Origin: Gemmobacter sp034519525
Lineage (GTDB): Bacteria; Pseudomonadota; Alphaproteobacteria; Rhodobacterales; Rhodobacteraceae
NCBI GenBank assembly: GCA_034519525.1
Contig: JAXHOJ010000063.1
Location: 62,001 to 126,000, forward strand
Length of the DNA stretch: 64,000 nucleotides
Direction: 5' to 3'
Shown: positions 26,433-35,554 of the stretch, piece after piece
How positions within the stretch are numbered: position 1 is the first letter of the stretch
Layout of the letters: each line of letters begins with the position of its first letter
Translations under genes and position numbers: made by a program
The notes under the pieces: generated by a model
What the model was told of the DNA's origin: nothing
The model's database searches: none
The model's input: the letters and a program-made list of their open reading frames with translations, nothing else

Positions 26433-28673
26433 TCAGCGCCGCTTGCGCAGCACCTTGCGTTTTGCGATGGCGGCCCGCACCGGCTTGCGCGGCGCATAGC
26501 GCCCGCCCTTCTTGGATGGGGCGGGCAGGGCGCCGCCCTCGATCTCCAGCAGTTGCAGCGTCAGCCCGCCGGTCACCGGCACCGCCTCGGCCAGCCGCAC
26601 GGTGACGCGGGCGCCCAGCCCGATGGTCAGCCCGGTATCCGATCCGGTCAGCTGCTGGCTGTCGGCGTCGAAATAGAAGAACTCGCGCCCCACCTCGCGG
26701 ATCGGGATCAGCCCGTCGGCGCCGGTTTCATCCAGCTTCACGAACAGGCCGAATTTCTGCACGCCGGATACCCGCCCGGTGAAGGTCTGCCCCACCCGGT
26801 CGCTCAGATAGGCGGCAAGATAGCGGTCCACCGTATCGCGTTCGGCCGCCATCGACCGGCGTTCCGCATCCGAGATCAGCTTGCCGGTTTCCTCCAGATT
26901 TTCCATATCCCAGGCGCTCAGCCCGTCATCGCCCCAGCCATGCCCCAGGATCAGCGCGCGATGCACGATCAGATCCGAATAGCGCCGGATGGGCGAGGTG
27001 AAATGGGCATAATTCTGCAGGGCCAGCCCGAAATGGCCAAAATTCTGCGGCGCGTAATAGGCCTGCGTCATGCTGCGCAGGGTCGAGATGTTCAGCAGCT
27101 CGTCGAATTCCGTCCCCTGGGCCTGGGCCAGCAGCCGGTTCAGATGCGCGGTCTTCAGCACCTGACCCTTGGCGAGGGTAAAGCCCGAAGCCTGCGCCAC
27201 TTCGCGCAGCGCCTCCAGCTTTTCGGGGCTGGGCTCTTCATGCACGCGGAACAGCAGCGGCCGCTTCAGCCGGATCAGCTCTTCTGCCGCCGCGACATTG
27301 GCGAGGATCATGCATTCCTCGATCAGCCTGTGCGCATCGAACCTTTCGCGGAAGGCGACAGACAGCACCTTGCCTTCGTCGCTCAGGATGATCTTGCGTT
27401 CCGGCAGATCCAGATCCAGTGGCTGGCGGATGGCCCGCCCGCGTTTCAGCACCTCATAACAGGCATAGACCGGCGCGATCACCTCGGCCATCAACGGCGC
27501 CAGCTTCGGTTCCACCGCACCATCGATGGCGGCCTGCACCTGGCCATAATGCAGCGAGGCGCGCGACCGCATCAGGCCGCGGGTAAAGCGGTGGCCGATC
27601 TTGTTGCCCTGCGCGTCGATCTTCATCCGCACCGCCATGCAGGGGCGATCGACGTTTTCATGCAGCGAACACAGATCGCCTGACAGCGTATCGGGCAGCA
27701 TCGGCACCACCCGGTCGGGGAAATAGGTGGAATTGCCGCGCTTGCGCGCCTCGCGGTCCAGCGCCGAATTGGGACGCACATAATGGGCCACATCGGCAAT
27801 CGCCACCCACAGGATATAGCCGCCCGGATTGCCCGGGTCTTCATCGGCATGGGCATGGACGGCGTCATCCCGGTCGCGGGCATCCACCGGGTCGATGGTC
27901 ACCAGCGGCAGATGGCGCAGGTCTTCGCGGTCGCCCAAAGGCGCGGGTTCGGCCCGGTCGGCCTCGGCGATCACGGCATCGGGGAACTGGTCGGGGATGC
28001 CGTGCTGATGGATGGCAATCAGGCTGACGGCGCGCGGCCCGGTGGGGTCGCCCAGCCGTTCGACGATCCGTGCCGAGGGCAGGCCCATGCGCTTGGGCCC
28101 GGCCTGTTCGGCCTCGACCAGCTCGCCGTCGCGGGCGTCCATGGTCAGGCCTGCGGGCACGCGCCATTCCGTCATGCCGCCCTTGTCGATCGGCACGATC
28201 CGCCCGCCCTCGTGGCTGCTGCGGAAGATGCCCAGCACGCGGATGGCATTGACCCCCAGCTTGCGGATCACCCGCGCCTCATAGGGGAAATCCTCGCCCT
28301 CCACCGGGGCCAGCTTGGCCAGAATCCGGTCTCCCTTGCCCAGGGCCGGATCGCCCGCCCGCGTCAGCAGATGCACGCGCGGCGCATCCGCCTCGCCCTG
28401 CCATTCCGCCGGTTCGGCAAACAGATCGCCCGCCGCATCCGCCTCCAGCACCCGCAGGATGCTGACGGGGGGCAGGGTGCCCGCCTCGCGGAAATTCCGC
28501 TTGCGCCGGGTGACGGCGCCCTCCAGCTCCAGCTCTTTCAGCAGGCGTTTCAATTCGATACGCTCGGCGCTGCCCTTGATGGCAAAAGCCTTGGCAATAT
28601 CGCGCTTCGACGCGAGCGTGGGGTTCTCGGCGATCCATTGGCGGATCTGATCTTTTGAGGGCAATTGGTCCAT
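26433..28673 (-). CDS. rnr: Ribonuclease R
   Basis: A 746-residue 3'-5' exoribonuclease that degrades structured RNA and works with trans-translation. The order is an N-terminal helix-turn-helix, cold-shock domains, the RNB catalytic domain (TIDPVDARDRDDAVHA holds the metal-binding aspartates; RSRASLHYGQVQAAIDG; FTSPIRRYSDLIVHRAL), an S1 domain (GQTFTGRVSGVQKFGLFVKLDETG) and a basic tail ending in KRKVLRKRR. I place the start at the ATG 28673 (MDQLPSKDQIRQW); an upstream ATG would add 49 residues with no family similarity. Confidence 0.94.
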   Translation of the reverse strand: MDQLPSKDQIRQWIAENPTLASKRDIAKAFAIKGSAERIELKRLLKELELEGAVTRRKRNFREAGTLPPVSILRVLEADAAGDLFAEPAEWQGEADAPRVHLLTRAGDPALGKGDRILAKLAPVEGEDFPYEARVIRKLGVNAIRVLGIFRSSHEGGRIVPIDKGGMTEWRVPAGLTMDARDGELVEAEQAGPKRMGLPSARIVERLGDPTGPRAVSLIAIHQHGIPDQFPDAVIAEADRAEPAPLGDREDLRHLPLVTIDPVDARDRDDAVHAHADEDPGNPGGYILWVAIADVAHYVRPNSALDREARKRGNSTYFPDRVVPMLPDTLSGDLCSLHENVDRPCMAVRMKIDAQGNKIGHRFTRGLMRSRASLHYGQVQAAIDGAVEPKLAPLMAEVIAPVYACYEVLKRGRAIRQPLDLDLPERKIILSDEGKVLSVAFRERFDAHRLIEECMILANVAAAEELIRLKRPLLFRVHEEPSPEKLEALREVAQASGFTLAKGQVLKTAHLNRLLAQAQGTEFDELLNISTLRSMTQAYYAPQNFGHFGLALQNYAHFTSPIRRYSDLIVHRALILGHGWGDDGLSAWDMENLEETGKLISDAERRSMAAERDTVDRYLAAYLSDRVGQTFTGRVSGVQKFGLFVKLDETGADGLIPIREVGREFFYFDADSQQLTGSDTGLTIGLGARVTVRLAEAVPVTGGLTLQLLEIEGGALPAPSKKGGRYAPRKPVRAAIAKRKVLRKRR

Positions 28674-28741
28674 GCGCCTTGCTATCACGCAGCGCAAAGG
28701 GCGGAAAGCCGTTCTCCATCCCCGTGACCGGGCTCTTGCCC

Positions 28742-28761
28742 TTGCTCCTTCCCAAATACTC
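28742..28761 (-). repeat. 20-base intergenic repeat, also at 59921
   Basis: TTGCTCCTTCCCAAATACTC is present here in the rnr upstream region and again, base for base, at 59921-59940, and its minus-strand form resembles the GAGTATTTGG part of the other elements. Here it is a single half without a facing partner. Confidence 0.55.
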
Positions 28762-28880
28762 AAAAAACCGGCGCCGCCCGCGCGATTGCCGGGCAGACGG
28801 GCGCGAAATCCGCTCTCCATGGCAATGCCGCCTGCCGAGGGCTCCAGCGGGGCCCGAGGCGGGCGGCGCCCGTTCCGGGG

Positions 28881-29858
28881 TCAGCCGCCGCCGATCAGGG
28901 CGCCGGCCGCAAAGACCAGCGCGCCGCCCAACACCACCTGCAGTGCTGCGCGCAGGAAGGGGGTCTCCATATAGCGGTTCTGGATCCAGGCAATGGCCCA
29001 AAGCTCGACGAACACCACGACCATGGCGATGGCGGTGGCCGTCCAGAATTCGGGGATCAGATAGGGCAGGGCATGGCCCATGCCGCCCAGCGTCGTCATC
29101 ACGCCCGAGGCAAGGCCGCGCTTCCACGGGCTGCCACGGCCGGACAGCACGCCGTCGTCATGCGCGGCTTCGGTAAAGCCCATGGAGATGCCTGCGCCCA
29201 CACTGGCGGCGGTGCCCACCAGAAAGGTGGTCCAGGTATCCTGCGTGGCAAAGGCGGTGGCAAAGATCGGCGCCAGGGTCGAAACCGATCCATCCATCAG
29301 CCCGGCCAGCCCCGGCTGCACCCAGGTCAGGATGAACTGCCGCCGCGCGCCCAGATCTTCCTCGGTGCGTTCATCGCCGGAAAGATGTTTCTTCTCAAGA
29401 TCTTCGGCGGATTGGTGATGGTCTGCCTCGGCGGCGGCCAGATCTCCCAGCAGGCGGCGCGTGGCGGCATCGCTGCTGGATTGCGCGGCGCGCAGGTAAA
29501 AGGCTTCGGCCTGGGTTTCCATCGCGGCGGCTTCGGCGCGGATGGTCTCAAGGCTCAGGTTTTCCATCAGCCAGACCGGGCGGCGGGCATAGAAGCCCGC
29601 CACATGTTCGCGGCGGATCAGCGGAATCACCTCGCCAAAGCGGCTGCGATGCAGGTCGATCAGCTGCTGGCGGTGGCCATCTTCTTCGATGGCCATGCCG
29701 TCGAACACTGCGGCCGTGGCCGGATAATCGGCGCGCAGGCGTTGGGCATAGCTGCGGTAGATGCGCCCGTCATCTTCTTCGGAAGAGATGGCGAGCGCGA
29801 GGATTTCCTGTTCCGACAGATCGGAAAACCGGCGGCGGGCGGCAAGGGAGGACAGCAT
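28881..29858 (-). CDS. mbfA: Membrane-bound ferritin MbfA (ferritin-like domain plus VIT1/CCC1 domain)
   Basis: 325 residues. The N-terminal half is a ferritin/rubrerythrin-like four-helix domain with two EExxH-type or acidic clusters (SSEEDDGRIYRSYAQRL; AIEEDGHRQQL; AAAEADHHQSAEDLEKKH). The C-terminal half has membrane segments of the VIT1/CCC1 type (LAGLMDGSVSTLAPIFATAF; GISMGFTEAAHDDGVLSGRGSPWKRG). Characterised alphaproteobacterial MbfA exports iron and protects against iron and peroxide stress under Irr control. A canonical Irr-type box sits just upstream of the start. The ATG is preceded by no clear Shine-Dalgarno sequence. Confidence 0.93.
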   Translation of the reverse strand: MLSSLAARRRFSDLSEQEILALAISSEEDDGRIYRSYAQRLRADYPATAAVFDGMAIEEDGHRQQLIDLHRSRFGEVIPLIRREHVAGFYARRPVWLMENLSLETIRAEAAAMETQAEAFYLRAAQSSSDAATRRLLGDLAAAEADHHQSAEDLEKKHLSGDERTEEDLGARRQFILTWVQPGLAGLMDGSVSTLAPIFATAFATQDTWTTFLVGTAASVGAGISMGFTEAAHDDGVLSGRGSPWKRGLASGVMTTLGGMGHALPYLIPEFWTATAIAMVVVFVELWAIAWIQNRYMETPFLRAALQVVLGGALVFAAGALIGGG

Positions 29859-29869
29859 GAAAGCACCAA

Positions 29870-29886
29870 TTTAGAACTTTTCTAAA
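29870..29886. promoter_or_regulatory. Irr-type iron control element upstream of mbfA
   Basis: TTTAGAA-CTT-TTCTAAA, a perfect 7-3-7 inverted repeat that fits the iron control element bound by Irr in rhizobia and Rhodobacterales. It ends 12 bases before the mbfA start codon, a repressor position, in line with induction of mbfA when iron is plentiful. Confidence 0.85.
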
Positions 29887-29988
29887 TCTAGGCCTTTCGG
29901 TGCCAAACGCAAGCCCGTTCGGCGGGGCGGGCCGGGTCAAACTGTCACGCCGCCGTCCGCCCTGCGTCCCGCCCGCGTCGGGCCTGCG

Positions 29989-30774
29989 TCACGACAGATC
30001 GCGCGCCAGCAACTGGCCGCCGGGGCCGGGTTTCACCTCGAACCGGCTGGACATCTTGCGCACCAGATCCGACAGCTTGGCGCTGCCATAGGTGCGGGTG
30101 TCGAAGTCGGGGTTGGCCTGGGTGATATACTGGCCGATCTGGCCCAGCGAATACCATTCGCCTTCGGGATCAATCGCGCGCATCGCCGCCACGATCAGCG
30201 GGATGGCCTTCTGCGGCGGCTCTTTCTCGCGGCGGCCCTGCGGGCGGGGTTCGGCCATGCGGACCGGGGCGCCGGGGGCTTCGATCCCCGGTTCCGCTGC
30301 CGGTTCTTCGCTGTCATCGCTGCCGAGGTTTTCGACATAGATGAATCGCTTGCAGGCCATGCGGAAGGCCTCGGGGGTTTTCTTCTCGCCGATGCCGTAG
30401 ACATCCAGACCCTGTTCGCGGATGCGGGCCGCCAGGCGGGTGAAATCGCTGTCAGAGCTGACCAGAACAAAGCCGTCGAACAGGCCGGAGTGCAGGAAAT
30501 CCATCGCCGCGATCACCAGGCCGATATCGCTGGCATTCTTGCCCTTGGTGTTGGAAAACTGCTGATCGGCCACCAGCCCCAGCGCCGCCACCTTCTTGGC
30601 CCAGCCGCCCAGACGCTGCGCCGACCAATCGCCGTAGATGCGGCGCACGCTGGCTTCGCCCAGGGCGGCGATTTCTTCGAAAATCGCTTCGGCATAACCG
30701 GCGGGCACATTATCGGCGTCGATCAGAACGCAGAGGCGGGGGGCGCGGGCGTTCGGGGCGCGGGGGTCAGACAT
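29989..30774 (-). CDS. NYN-domain (PIN-like) protein with C-terminal OST-HTH/LOTUS domain
   Basis: 261 residues. The N-terminal NYN nuclease-like domain shows VLIDADNVP, then KGKNASDIGLVIAAMDFLHSG and FVLVSSDSDFTRLAARIREQG with the acidic residues of the PIN-type active site. A variable Pro/Glu-rich linker (about 160-190) leads to a LOTUS domain (AIPLIVAAMRAIDPEGEWYSLGQ, DFDTRTYGSAKLSDLVRKM), which binds RNA in other organisms. It probably acts on RNA in the cytoplasm; no substrate is known. I choose the second ATG (30774, MSDPRAP). Confidence 0.85.
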   Translation of the reverse strand: MSDPRAPNARAPRLCVLIDADNVPAGYAEAIFEEIAALGEASVRRIYGDWSAQRLGGWAKKVAALGLVADQQFSNTKGKNASDIGLVIAAMDFLHSGLFDGFVLVSSDSDFTRLAARIREQGLDVYGIGEKKTPEAFRMACKRFIYVENLGSDDSEEPAAEPGIEAPGAPVRMAEPRPQGRREKEPPQKAIPLIVAAMRAIDPEGEWYSLGQIGQYITQANPDFDTRTYGSAKLSDLVRKMSSRFEVKPGPGGQLLARDLS

Positions 30775-30935
30775 GCGGTGTCTCCTTTTTGGCACAATCG
30801 CAGGTCAGGGCGTGAAACGAAAGGGCCAAGCGGCATAAACCCGGGCGCTATCCGCCGGATTTGCACCGCCAAGCCTATGGACGCGGGCCGGGTGCATGGT
30901 GTCATCTGGCGGGAAGAGCCGCGACAGGAGACAGG

Positions 30936-31913
30936 ATGCAGGCCGCAATTTGCACCGGCTATGGCGGGCCCGAGGTCATCGGGCTTGGCACCCTGCCCGC
31001 GCCGGTGGCGGGGCCGGGCCAGGTGGTGATCGGGGTCGAGGCCAGCACGGTTTCCGCCGCCGACCGTCGGATCCGGTCGCAGGACCTGCCGCGCGGTTTT
31101 GGTCTGGCGGGGCGGCTGGCCTTTGGTCTGCGCCGCCCCAGGCGGCCGGTGCTGGGCAGCGATTGTGCGGGGCGGGTGCTGGCCGTGGGCGCCGGGGTTA
31201 CACGGTTCGCGCCGGGCGATGCGGTGATCGCGCTGACCGGCCTGGCCTTCGGTTGTCATGCCGAACAGGTGGTGATGCCCGAGACCGGCGCCATCACCGC
31301 CGCGCCGCGCAACCTTTCGGCGGCCGAGGCGGTATCGCTGCTGTTCGGCGGGGTGACGGCGCTGGGATTTCTGCGCGAGAAGGGGCAGCTGCGGCCCGGA
31401 GACCGGGTGCTGGTGATCGGCGCGGCCGGGGCGGTGGGCGCGGCGGCGGTGCAGATCGCGGTGGTGATGGGCGGCGATGTGACGGTGCTGGCGCGCGGCA
31501 ACCGTGATGCCAGCCTGCGGGCGCTGGGCGCGCGGGCCGTGCTGCCGCGTCTGGCGCAGGCGCGCCCGGCCGAGGCCGGGCCGCGCTGGGATATCGTGCT
31601 GGATACCACCGGCGCCTATGCAACCGCCGAACTGCGCCGCTGCCTGCTGCCGGGCGGGCGGCTGTTGCTGGTGGCTGCCGATCTGCCGCAGATGCTGGGC
31701 GGGCTGGCCAATCCGCTGCGCACATATCCGGTGCGCAGCGGGTCTGTGCCGGAACGGGCGGAAGACCTGCGCCAGCTGGCGGACTGGGCCGAGGCCGGCT
31801 GGCTGGTGCCCTGGATCGACAGCCGCTTTCCGCTGTCCCGGATCACCGAGGCCCACCGGCGGCAGGCGGCACAGGGCCGCATGGGCAGCGTGGTGATCGA
31901 CATTCCGGGCTGA
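30936..31913 (+). CDS. MDR-family zinc-independent NAD(P) oxidoreductase (quinone reductase-like)
   Basis: 325 residues with a GroES-like N-terminal domain and a Rossmann domain (VLVIGAAGAVGAAAVQIAVVMG). Zinc ligands of classical alcohol dehydrogenases are absent. GSDCAGRVLAVGAGVTRFAPGD is typical of the quinone oxidoreductase branch. The ATG at 30936 follows CAGGAG; the substrate is unknown. Confidence 0.84.
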   Translation: MQAAICTGYGGPEVIGLGTLPAPVAGPGQVVIGVEASTVSAADRRIRSQDLPRGFGLAGRLAFGLRRPRRPVLGSDCAGRVLAVGAGVTRFAPGDAVIALTGLAFGCHAEQVVMPETGAITAAPRNLSAAEAVSLLFGGVTALGFLREKGQLRPGDRVLVIGAAGAVGAAAVQIAVVMGGDVTVLARGNRDASLRALGARAVLPRLAQARPAEAGPRWDIVLDTTGAYATAELRRCLLPGGRLLLVAADLPQMLGGLANPLRTYPVRSGSVPERAEDLRQLADWAEAGWLVPWIDSRFPLSRITEAHRRQAAQGRMGSVVIDIPG

Positions 31914-31969
31914 GCTTGGCTTTCCGCGCTGCGGGCCTTAGCAAGGGGCGGGGCGCGCGGGGGGAAACC

Positions 31970-32842
31970 ATGCAGAAAGCGGCAAGTCCGGTCACGGGTA
32001 TTCTTTTGATGGCGGCGGCCATGGCGACGCTGCCGTTTCTGGATGTGGTGGCGAAGATGCTGGGGCAGCAGGGCGTGCCGGTGCTGCAGATCGTCTGGGC
32101 GCGCATGGCGATGGGCACGCTGGCCACGCTGCCGCTGGCGCTGATGGCGGAAGGGCCGCGCGGCGTGCTGCCGGGGCGCAGCGGGCTTCATGCCCTGCGG
32201 GCGCTGCTGCTGATCGCCGCGACCTTCTGTTTCTTCTATGCGCTGAAGTTCCTGCCGATTGCCGATGCGCTGGCGATCTTTTTCGTGCAGCCGCTGATCG
32301 TGACGCTGCTTTCGCCGCTGATCCTGGGCGAACATGTCGGCCCGCGCCGCTGGGTGGCGGTGGCCGTGGGGTTTCTGGGCACGCTCATCATCATCCGGCC
32401 CGGATTTCAGGCCTTCAACCGCGGCATGGGGCTGGCGCTGGCGGCGGGGGCGGCGCTGGCGCTGTATTTTCTGGTGACGCGGCGCATGTCGGGGCGGGAT
32501 CATCCGATGGTGACCACCTTCCGCACCAGCCTGCTGGGCACGATCTTTGTCAGCGCCGTGATCTGGGTGGTGTGGCAGGAGCCAACGCCTGCGCAATGGG
32601 GGCTGTTCGTGGCGCTGGGGCTGTTGTCGACGCTGGGGCATGGGATGATCGTGATGGCCTATGACCGCGCAGAGGCCAGCCTGCTGGCGCCGCTGGCCTA
32701 TCTGGAAATGGTGATGGCCGTGGTGGCGGGCTGGTGGTTCTTTGGCGATTTTCCCGATATCTGGACCTTTGCCGGGGTGGCGGTGCTGATCGGCTGCGCG
32801 TTGTATATCTCGGCGCGGGAACGGGCGGCGATGCGGGCCTGA
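31970..32842 (+). CDS. EamA/DMT-family transporter
   Basis: 290 residues, ten predicted membrane helices (SPVTGILLMAAAMATLPFLD first; MVTTFRTSLLGTIFVSAVIW in the second half; LGHGMIVMAYDRAEASLLAPLAYLEM near the end). It follows the MDR reductase by 56 bases and may share its transcript. Substrate unknown. Confidence 0.86.
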   Translation: MQKAASPVTGILLMAAAMATLPFLDVVAKMLGQQGVPVLQIVWARMAMGTLATLPLALMAEGPRGVLPGRSGLHALRALLLIAATFCFFYALKFLPIADALAIFFVQPLIVTLLSPLILGEHVGPRRWVAVAVGFLGTLIIIRPGFQAFNRGMGLALAAGAALALYFLVTRRMSGRDHPMVTTFRTSLLGTIFVSAVIWVVWQEPTPAQWGLFVALGLLSTLGHGMIVMAYDRAEASLLAPLAYLEMVMAVVAGWWFFGDFPDIWTFAGVAVLIGCALYISARERAAMRA

Positions 32843-33003
32843 GAGGCGGGCCAGATACGGGGGCCAGAGGCGCGAGCCTGATACACGGGCCAGAGACGCG
32901 GGCTTGAAATTTCCGTACCGATGCGTATGTTTCAGCCGGGAGGACGGCCTCCGATCTTATACCCCCGCGGGACGGCCCGCCGATTGCCGCAAAGGGGCAT
33001 ATC

Positions 33004-33432
33004 ATGCGCAGCTTCCGCGACCGTCTTCGTCACGCCATCAGCTTTGAAATCCTGGGTCTTCTGATCATCACGCCGATTGCGGCGCTGACGATGGACGAGG
33101 ATCTGGCCCATATCGGCGTGGTCACTGCGGGCAGCGCCACCCTCGCCATGGTCTGGACCTATATCTACAACTGGGGCTTTGATCACGCGCTGGAGCGGCT
33201 GACCGGCACGACGCAGAAGACACCGCTGGCGCGGGTGGTCAATGCGGTGCTGTTCGAACTGGGGCTGCTGCTGGTGCTGATGCCGTTCATCGCCTGGTGG
33301 ATGCAGGTCACCCTGTGGGAAGCGCTGCTGCTGGATCTGGCCTTTGCGCTGTTCTACATGGGCTATGCGCTGGCGTTCAACTGGGCCTATGACCGGCTGT
33401 TCCCGCTGCCGGAATGGCAGGAGGCGCGCTGA
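33004..33432 (+). CDS. PACE-family (chlorhexidine efflux-type) small multidrug transporter
   Basis: A 142-residue protein with two tandem bacterial transmembrane pair domains: DRLRHAISFEILGLLIITPIAAL and TPLARVVNAVLFELGLLLVLMP open the two hairpins (four helices in all), and both carry the conserved Glu within the first helix (FE). Family members export biguanides and other cationic compounds. An AAGGGG site precedes the ATG. No regulator is adjacent. Confidence 0.9.
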   Translation: MRSFRDRLRHAISFEILGLLIITPIAALTMDEDLAHIGVVTAGSATLAMVWTYIYNWGFDHALERLTGTTQKTPLARVVNAVLFELGLLLVLMPFIAWWMQVTLWEALLLDLAFALFYMGYALAFNWAYDRLFPLPEWQEAR

Positions 33433-33454
33433 GCGCTTTTGCCTTGGGTTGGGC

Positions 33455-33586
33455 GCCCCCTCACCCTGCCCTCTCCCCCGGGGGGAGAGGGTGGGAGCAC
33501 CCGGCACGATAGACAATTCTGCCAATTTATGAGGCGGCCCCCTCTCCCCTTGGGGGAGAGGGAGGGGGTGAGGGGCGCAGCCCTTC
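33455..33586. repeat. Facing CCCTCTCCCC/GGGGAGAGGG repeat units
   Basis: Two self-complementary GC units: CCCTCTCCCCCGGGGGGAGA with flanking CCCTCACCCTG (33457-33493) and CCCCTCTCCCCTTGGGGGAG with flanking GGGGGTGAGGGG (33540-33577). The outer CCCCCTCACCC and GGGTGAGGGGC also pair with each other. This type of element is common in proteobacterial intergenic DNA. It lies between the convergent PACE and ybaK genes and may end transcription of both. Confidence 0.6.
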
Positions 33587-33593
33587 ACGCACC

Positions 33594-34064
33594 TCACGCC
33601 ACCAGAGCCACAGCCCGTGCCGCCAGCACCCGCAGCGCATCGGCGGGGGCGATGCCCAGCAGCAGGCCACGCATCCCGGCATTGATCCAGATCTTTTCCG
33701 CACCGCAGGCCGCCGCCTCGATCACCGTGGGCACCGGGCGTTTCTGGCCGAAGGGCGAGATGCCGCCCACATGATAGCCGGTCAGCCGTTCGGCCTTGGG
33801 TGGCGGCATCATGGCCGCCGCCTTGCCGCCAAAAGCCGCAGCCACCCGTTTCATCGACAATGTCCGGTCTGACGGGATCACGCAGCAGGCGGGTTTGCCA
33901 TCCACCTCGACCATCAGGGTCTTGAGGGTGAGCGCTGGATCAAGCCCCAGCGCCACGGCGGCGGCCAGCCCGACCTGATCGGCCTTCGGATCATAGGCAT
34001 AGGGGTGCAGCGTGACTGCAACCCCCGCCTGTTCCAGCATCCGCAGGCCCGGTGTTCCGGCCAT
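33594..34064 (-). CDS. ybaK: YbaK/EbsC-type Cys-tRNA(Pro) deacylase
   Basis: 156 residues. KTLMVEVDGKPACCVIPSDRTLSMKRVAAAFGGK and the YHVGGISPFGQKRPVPTVIEA segment match the YbaK family, which hydrolyses cysteine wrongly attached to tRNA-Pro. The catalytic lysine region (TLKTLMV) is present. Convergent with the PACE gene across a repeat; a GGDEF gene follows upstream on the same strand with 36 bases between its stop and this start. Confidence 0.92.
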   Translation of the reverse strand: MAGTPGLRMLEQAGVAVTLHPYAYDPKADQVGLAAAVALGLDPALTLKTLMVEVDGKPACCVIPSDRTLSMKRVAAAFGGKAAAMMPPPKAERLTGYHVGGISPFGQKRPVPTVIEAAACGAEKIWINAGMRGLLLGIAPADALRVLAARAVALVA

Positions 34065-34099
34065 CTGCCCGCCCCGCCCCCTGATCGCCGCCCCCGTGC

Positions 34100-35554
34100 T
34101 CAGCTGACCTTGCGCTGCTGGGCGTGCTGGGCGCGTTTCATTTCATACATGCTCTGATCGGCGCGGCGGGTCAGCGCCTCGACGGTTTCGCCTGCGCGCA
34201 ATGTGGCATGGCCCATGGCGAGCGACAGCTGCCTGGCGCTGTAGAAGCGGTTGTTGATCGCCAGCAGGCGATGGATGTTTTCCACCATCGCCTCGGCCTC
34301 GGCCTCGCCCGCCTTTGGCATCAGGATGGCGAATTCGTCGCCGCCGATGCGGGCGGCCTCGGCGATGCTGCCGGCCACGGCTTCGCGCAGAACCTCGCCG
34401 GTGCGGCGCAGCAGCGCGTCGCCCGCATCATGGCCCCATTCATCGTTCACTTCCTTGAGGCCGTTCAGATCAATCAGCACGGCAGACAGGCTGCGCAGCA
34501 TCTGCCGGTCATAGGTGTTCATCAGTTCGATGTAATGCGCGCGGTTGTTCAGCCCGGTCAGCACATCATGCTTGCCCAGATAGGCCAGATAGGCCTCGGC
34601 CTTCTTGCGGGCGGTGATGTCGGTCAGCGCGATCAGCACGCGATCCCAGTCACGCTCATGCCCGGGCAGCACCGAGAACTGCATGATGACCACCCGTTCG
34701 GTGCCATCCAGCGCGTAATTGACGACTTCGCGGCTGTGGAACAGATTGCCGCCCCAGAGATCAATCAGCTGTTCGCGGAAATGGGTTTCCATCTCGCCCC
34801 GGAACACCTCGGGCAGGCGGCGCAGCAGCATCGCCTTGTCGGGCGCGCCGAACATGTCCAGCGTGGCCTTGTTCACATCCAGAACGCGGATTTCCTGCAT
34901 GCACTGGCGCACGAATTCGGGATGCACATCGGTGAACACCCGCAGATCCGCGATGCCCCGGTCGCGCAGGCCCTGCAGCATGATGCGGATGCGGCTGAAA
35001 TCCTCGACCCAGAGCGAGACGGGCGAATGTTCGAAAATGCCCTCGGCATAAAGCCTGCTGCGGCGTTCGGCGGTGCGGGCGGTTTCACGTTCCGTCACAT
35101 CTTCGGCGGTCAGCAGCAGGCGGCCCAGATCGGCTTCGTGCCCGGGCAGAACGGTGGCCTTCAGCTGGATATCCAGCCGGCGCCCGGTCAGCGTGTAATT
35201 GACGGCGGCGCTTTCGAAAGAGGTTTTCCCCTCCCACAATTGCGCCAGTTCGTTGACATGGGTGCGCAGCATCTCGTCGCGGAAGACCAGATGCAGGTTT
35301 TCCACCAGATCATCTTGATCGCGGGCCTCGAACTGATCCAGCGTCTTGCGGTTGACACGCAGCACCTTGATTCGGCCGGAACATTCGGCCACGCGATCCA
35401 GATCTTCCAGCAGCCATTTGCGCAGATCGGTGACACCTTCGGCGCGCCATTCCGTGAATTTCTCCTGAACCCCGCTGAAATCCTCGATCCACATCGAGAC
35501 CGGCGCGAGGTCGAAGGTGCTTTCGACATCGAACGGTTGATAGGTATCGGCCAT
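34100..35554 (-). CDS. Diguanylate cyclase with two tandem PAS-like sensor domains
   Basis: 484 residues without membrane segments. Two copies of one sensor module (about 12-160 and 173-312) share the marks APVSMWIEDFSG / SPVSLWVEDFSR, a leucine-rich helix with DLR, and LPGHEAD / LPGHERD, so the module was duplicated in tandem. The GGDEF domain starts near residue 325 (YLGKHDVLTGLNNRAHY), and the active site RIGGDEFAILMPKAGE is intact. An RxxD inhibitory site five residues before the motif is missing, so product inhibition at the usual site is not expected. No EAL domain. The sensed signal is unknown. Confidence 0.88.
   Translation of the reverse strand: MADTYQPFDVESTFDLAPVSMWIEDFSGVQEKFTEWRAEGVTDLRKWLLEDLDRVAECSGRIKVLRVNRKTLDQFEARDQDDLVENLHLVFRDEMLRTHVNELAQLWEGKTSFESAAVNYTLTGRRLDIQLKATVLPGHEADLGRLLLTAEDVTERETARTAERRSRLYAEGIFEHSPVSLWVEDFSRIRIMLQGLRDRGIADLRVFTDVHPEFVRQCMQEIRVLDVNKATLDMFGAPDKAMLLRRLPEVFRGEMETHFREQLIDLWGGNLFHSREVVNYALDGTERVVIMQFSVLPGHERDWDRVLIALTDITARKKAEAYLAYLGKHDVLTGLNNRAHYIELMNTYDRQMLRSLSAVLIDLNGLKEVNDEWGHDAGDALLRRTGEVLREAVAGSIAEAARIGGDEFAILMPKAGEAEAEAMVENIHRLLAINNRFYSARQLSLAMGHATLRAGETVEALTRRADQSMYEMKRAQHAQQRKVS

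Noticed and set aside
33455..33586. CRISPR-like repeats
   Set aside because: Only two self-complementary GC units with no regular spacers and no cas gene; common intergenic repeat type.
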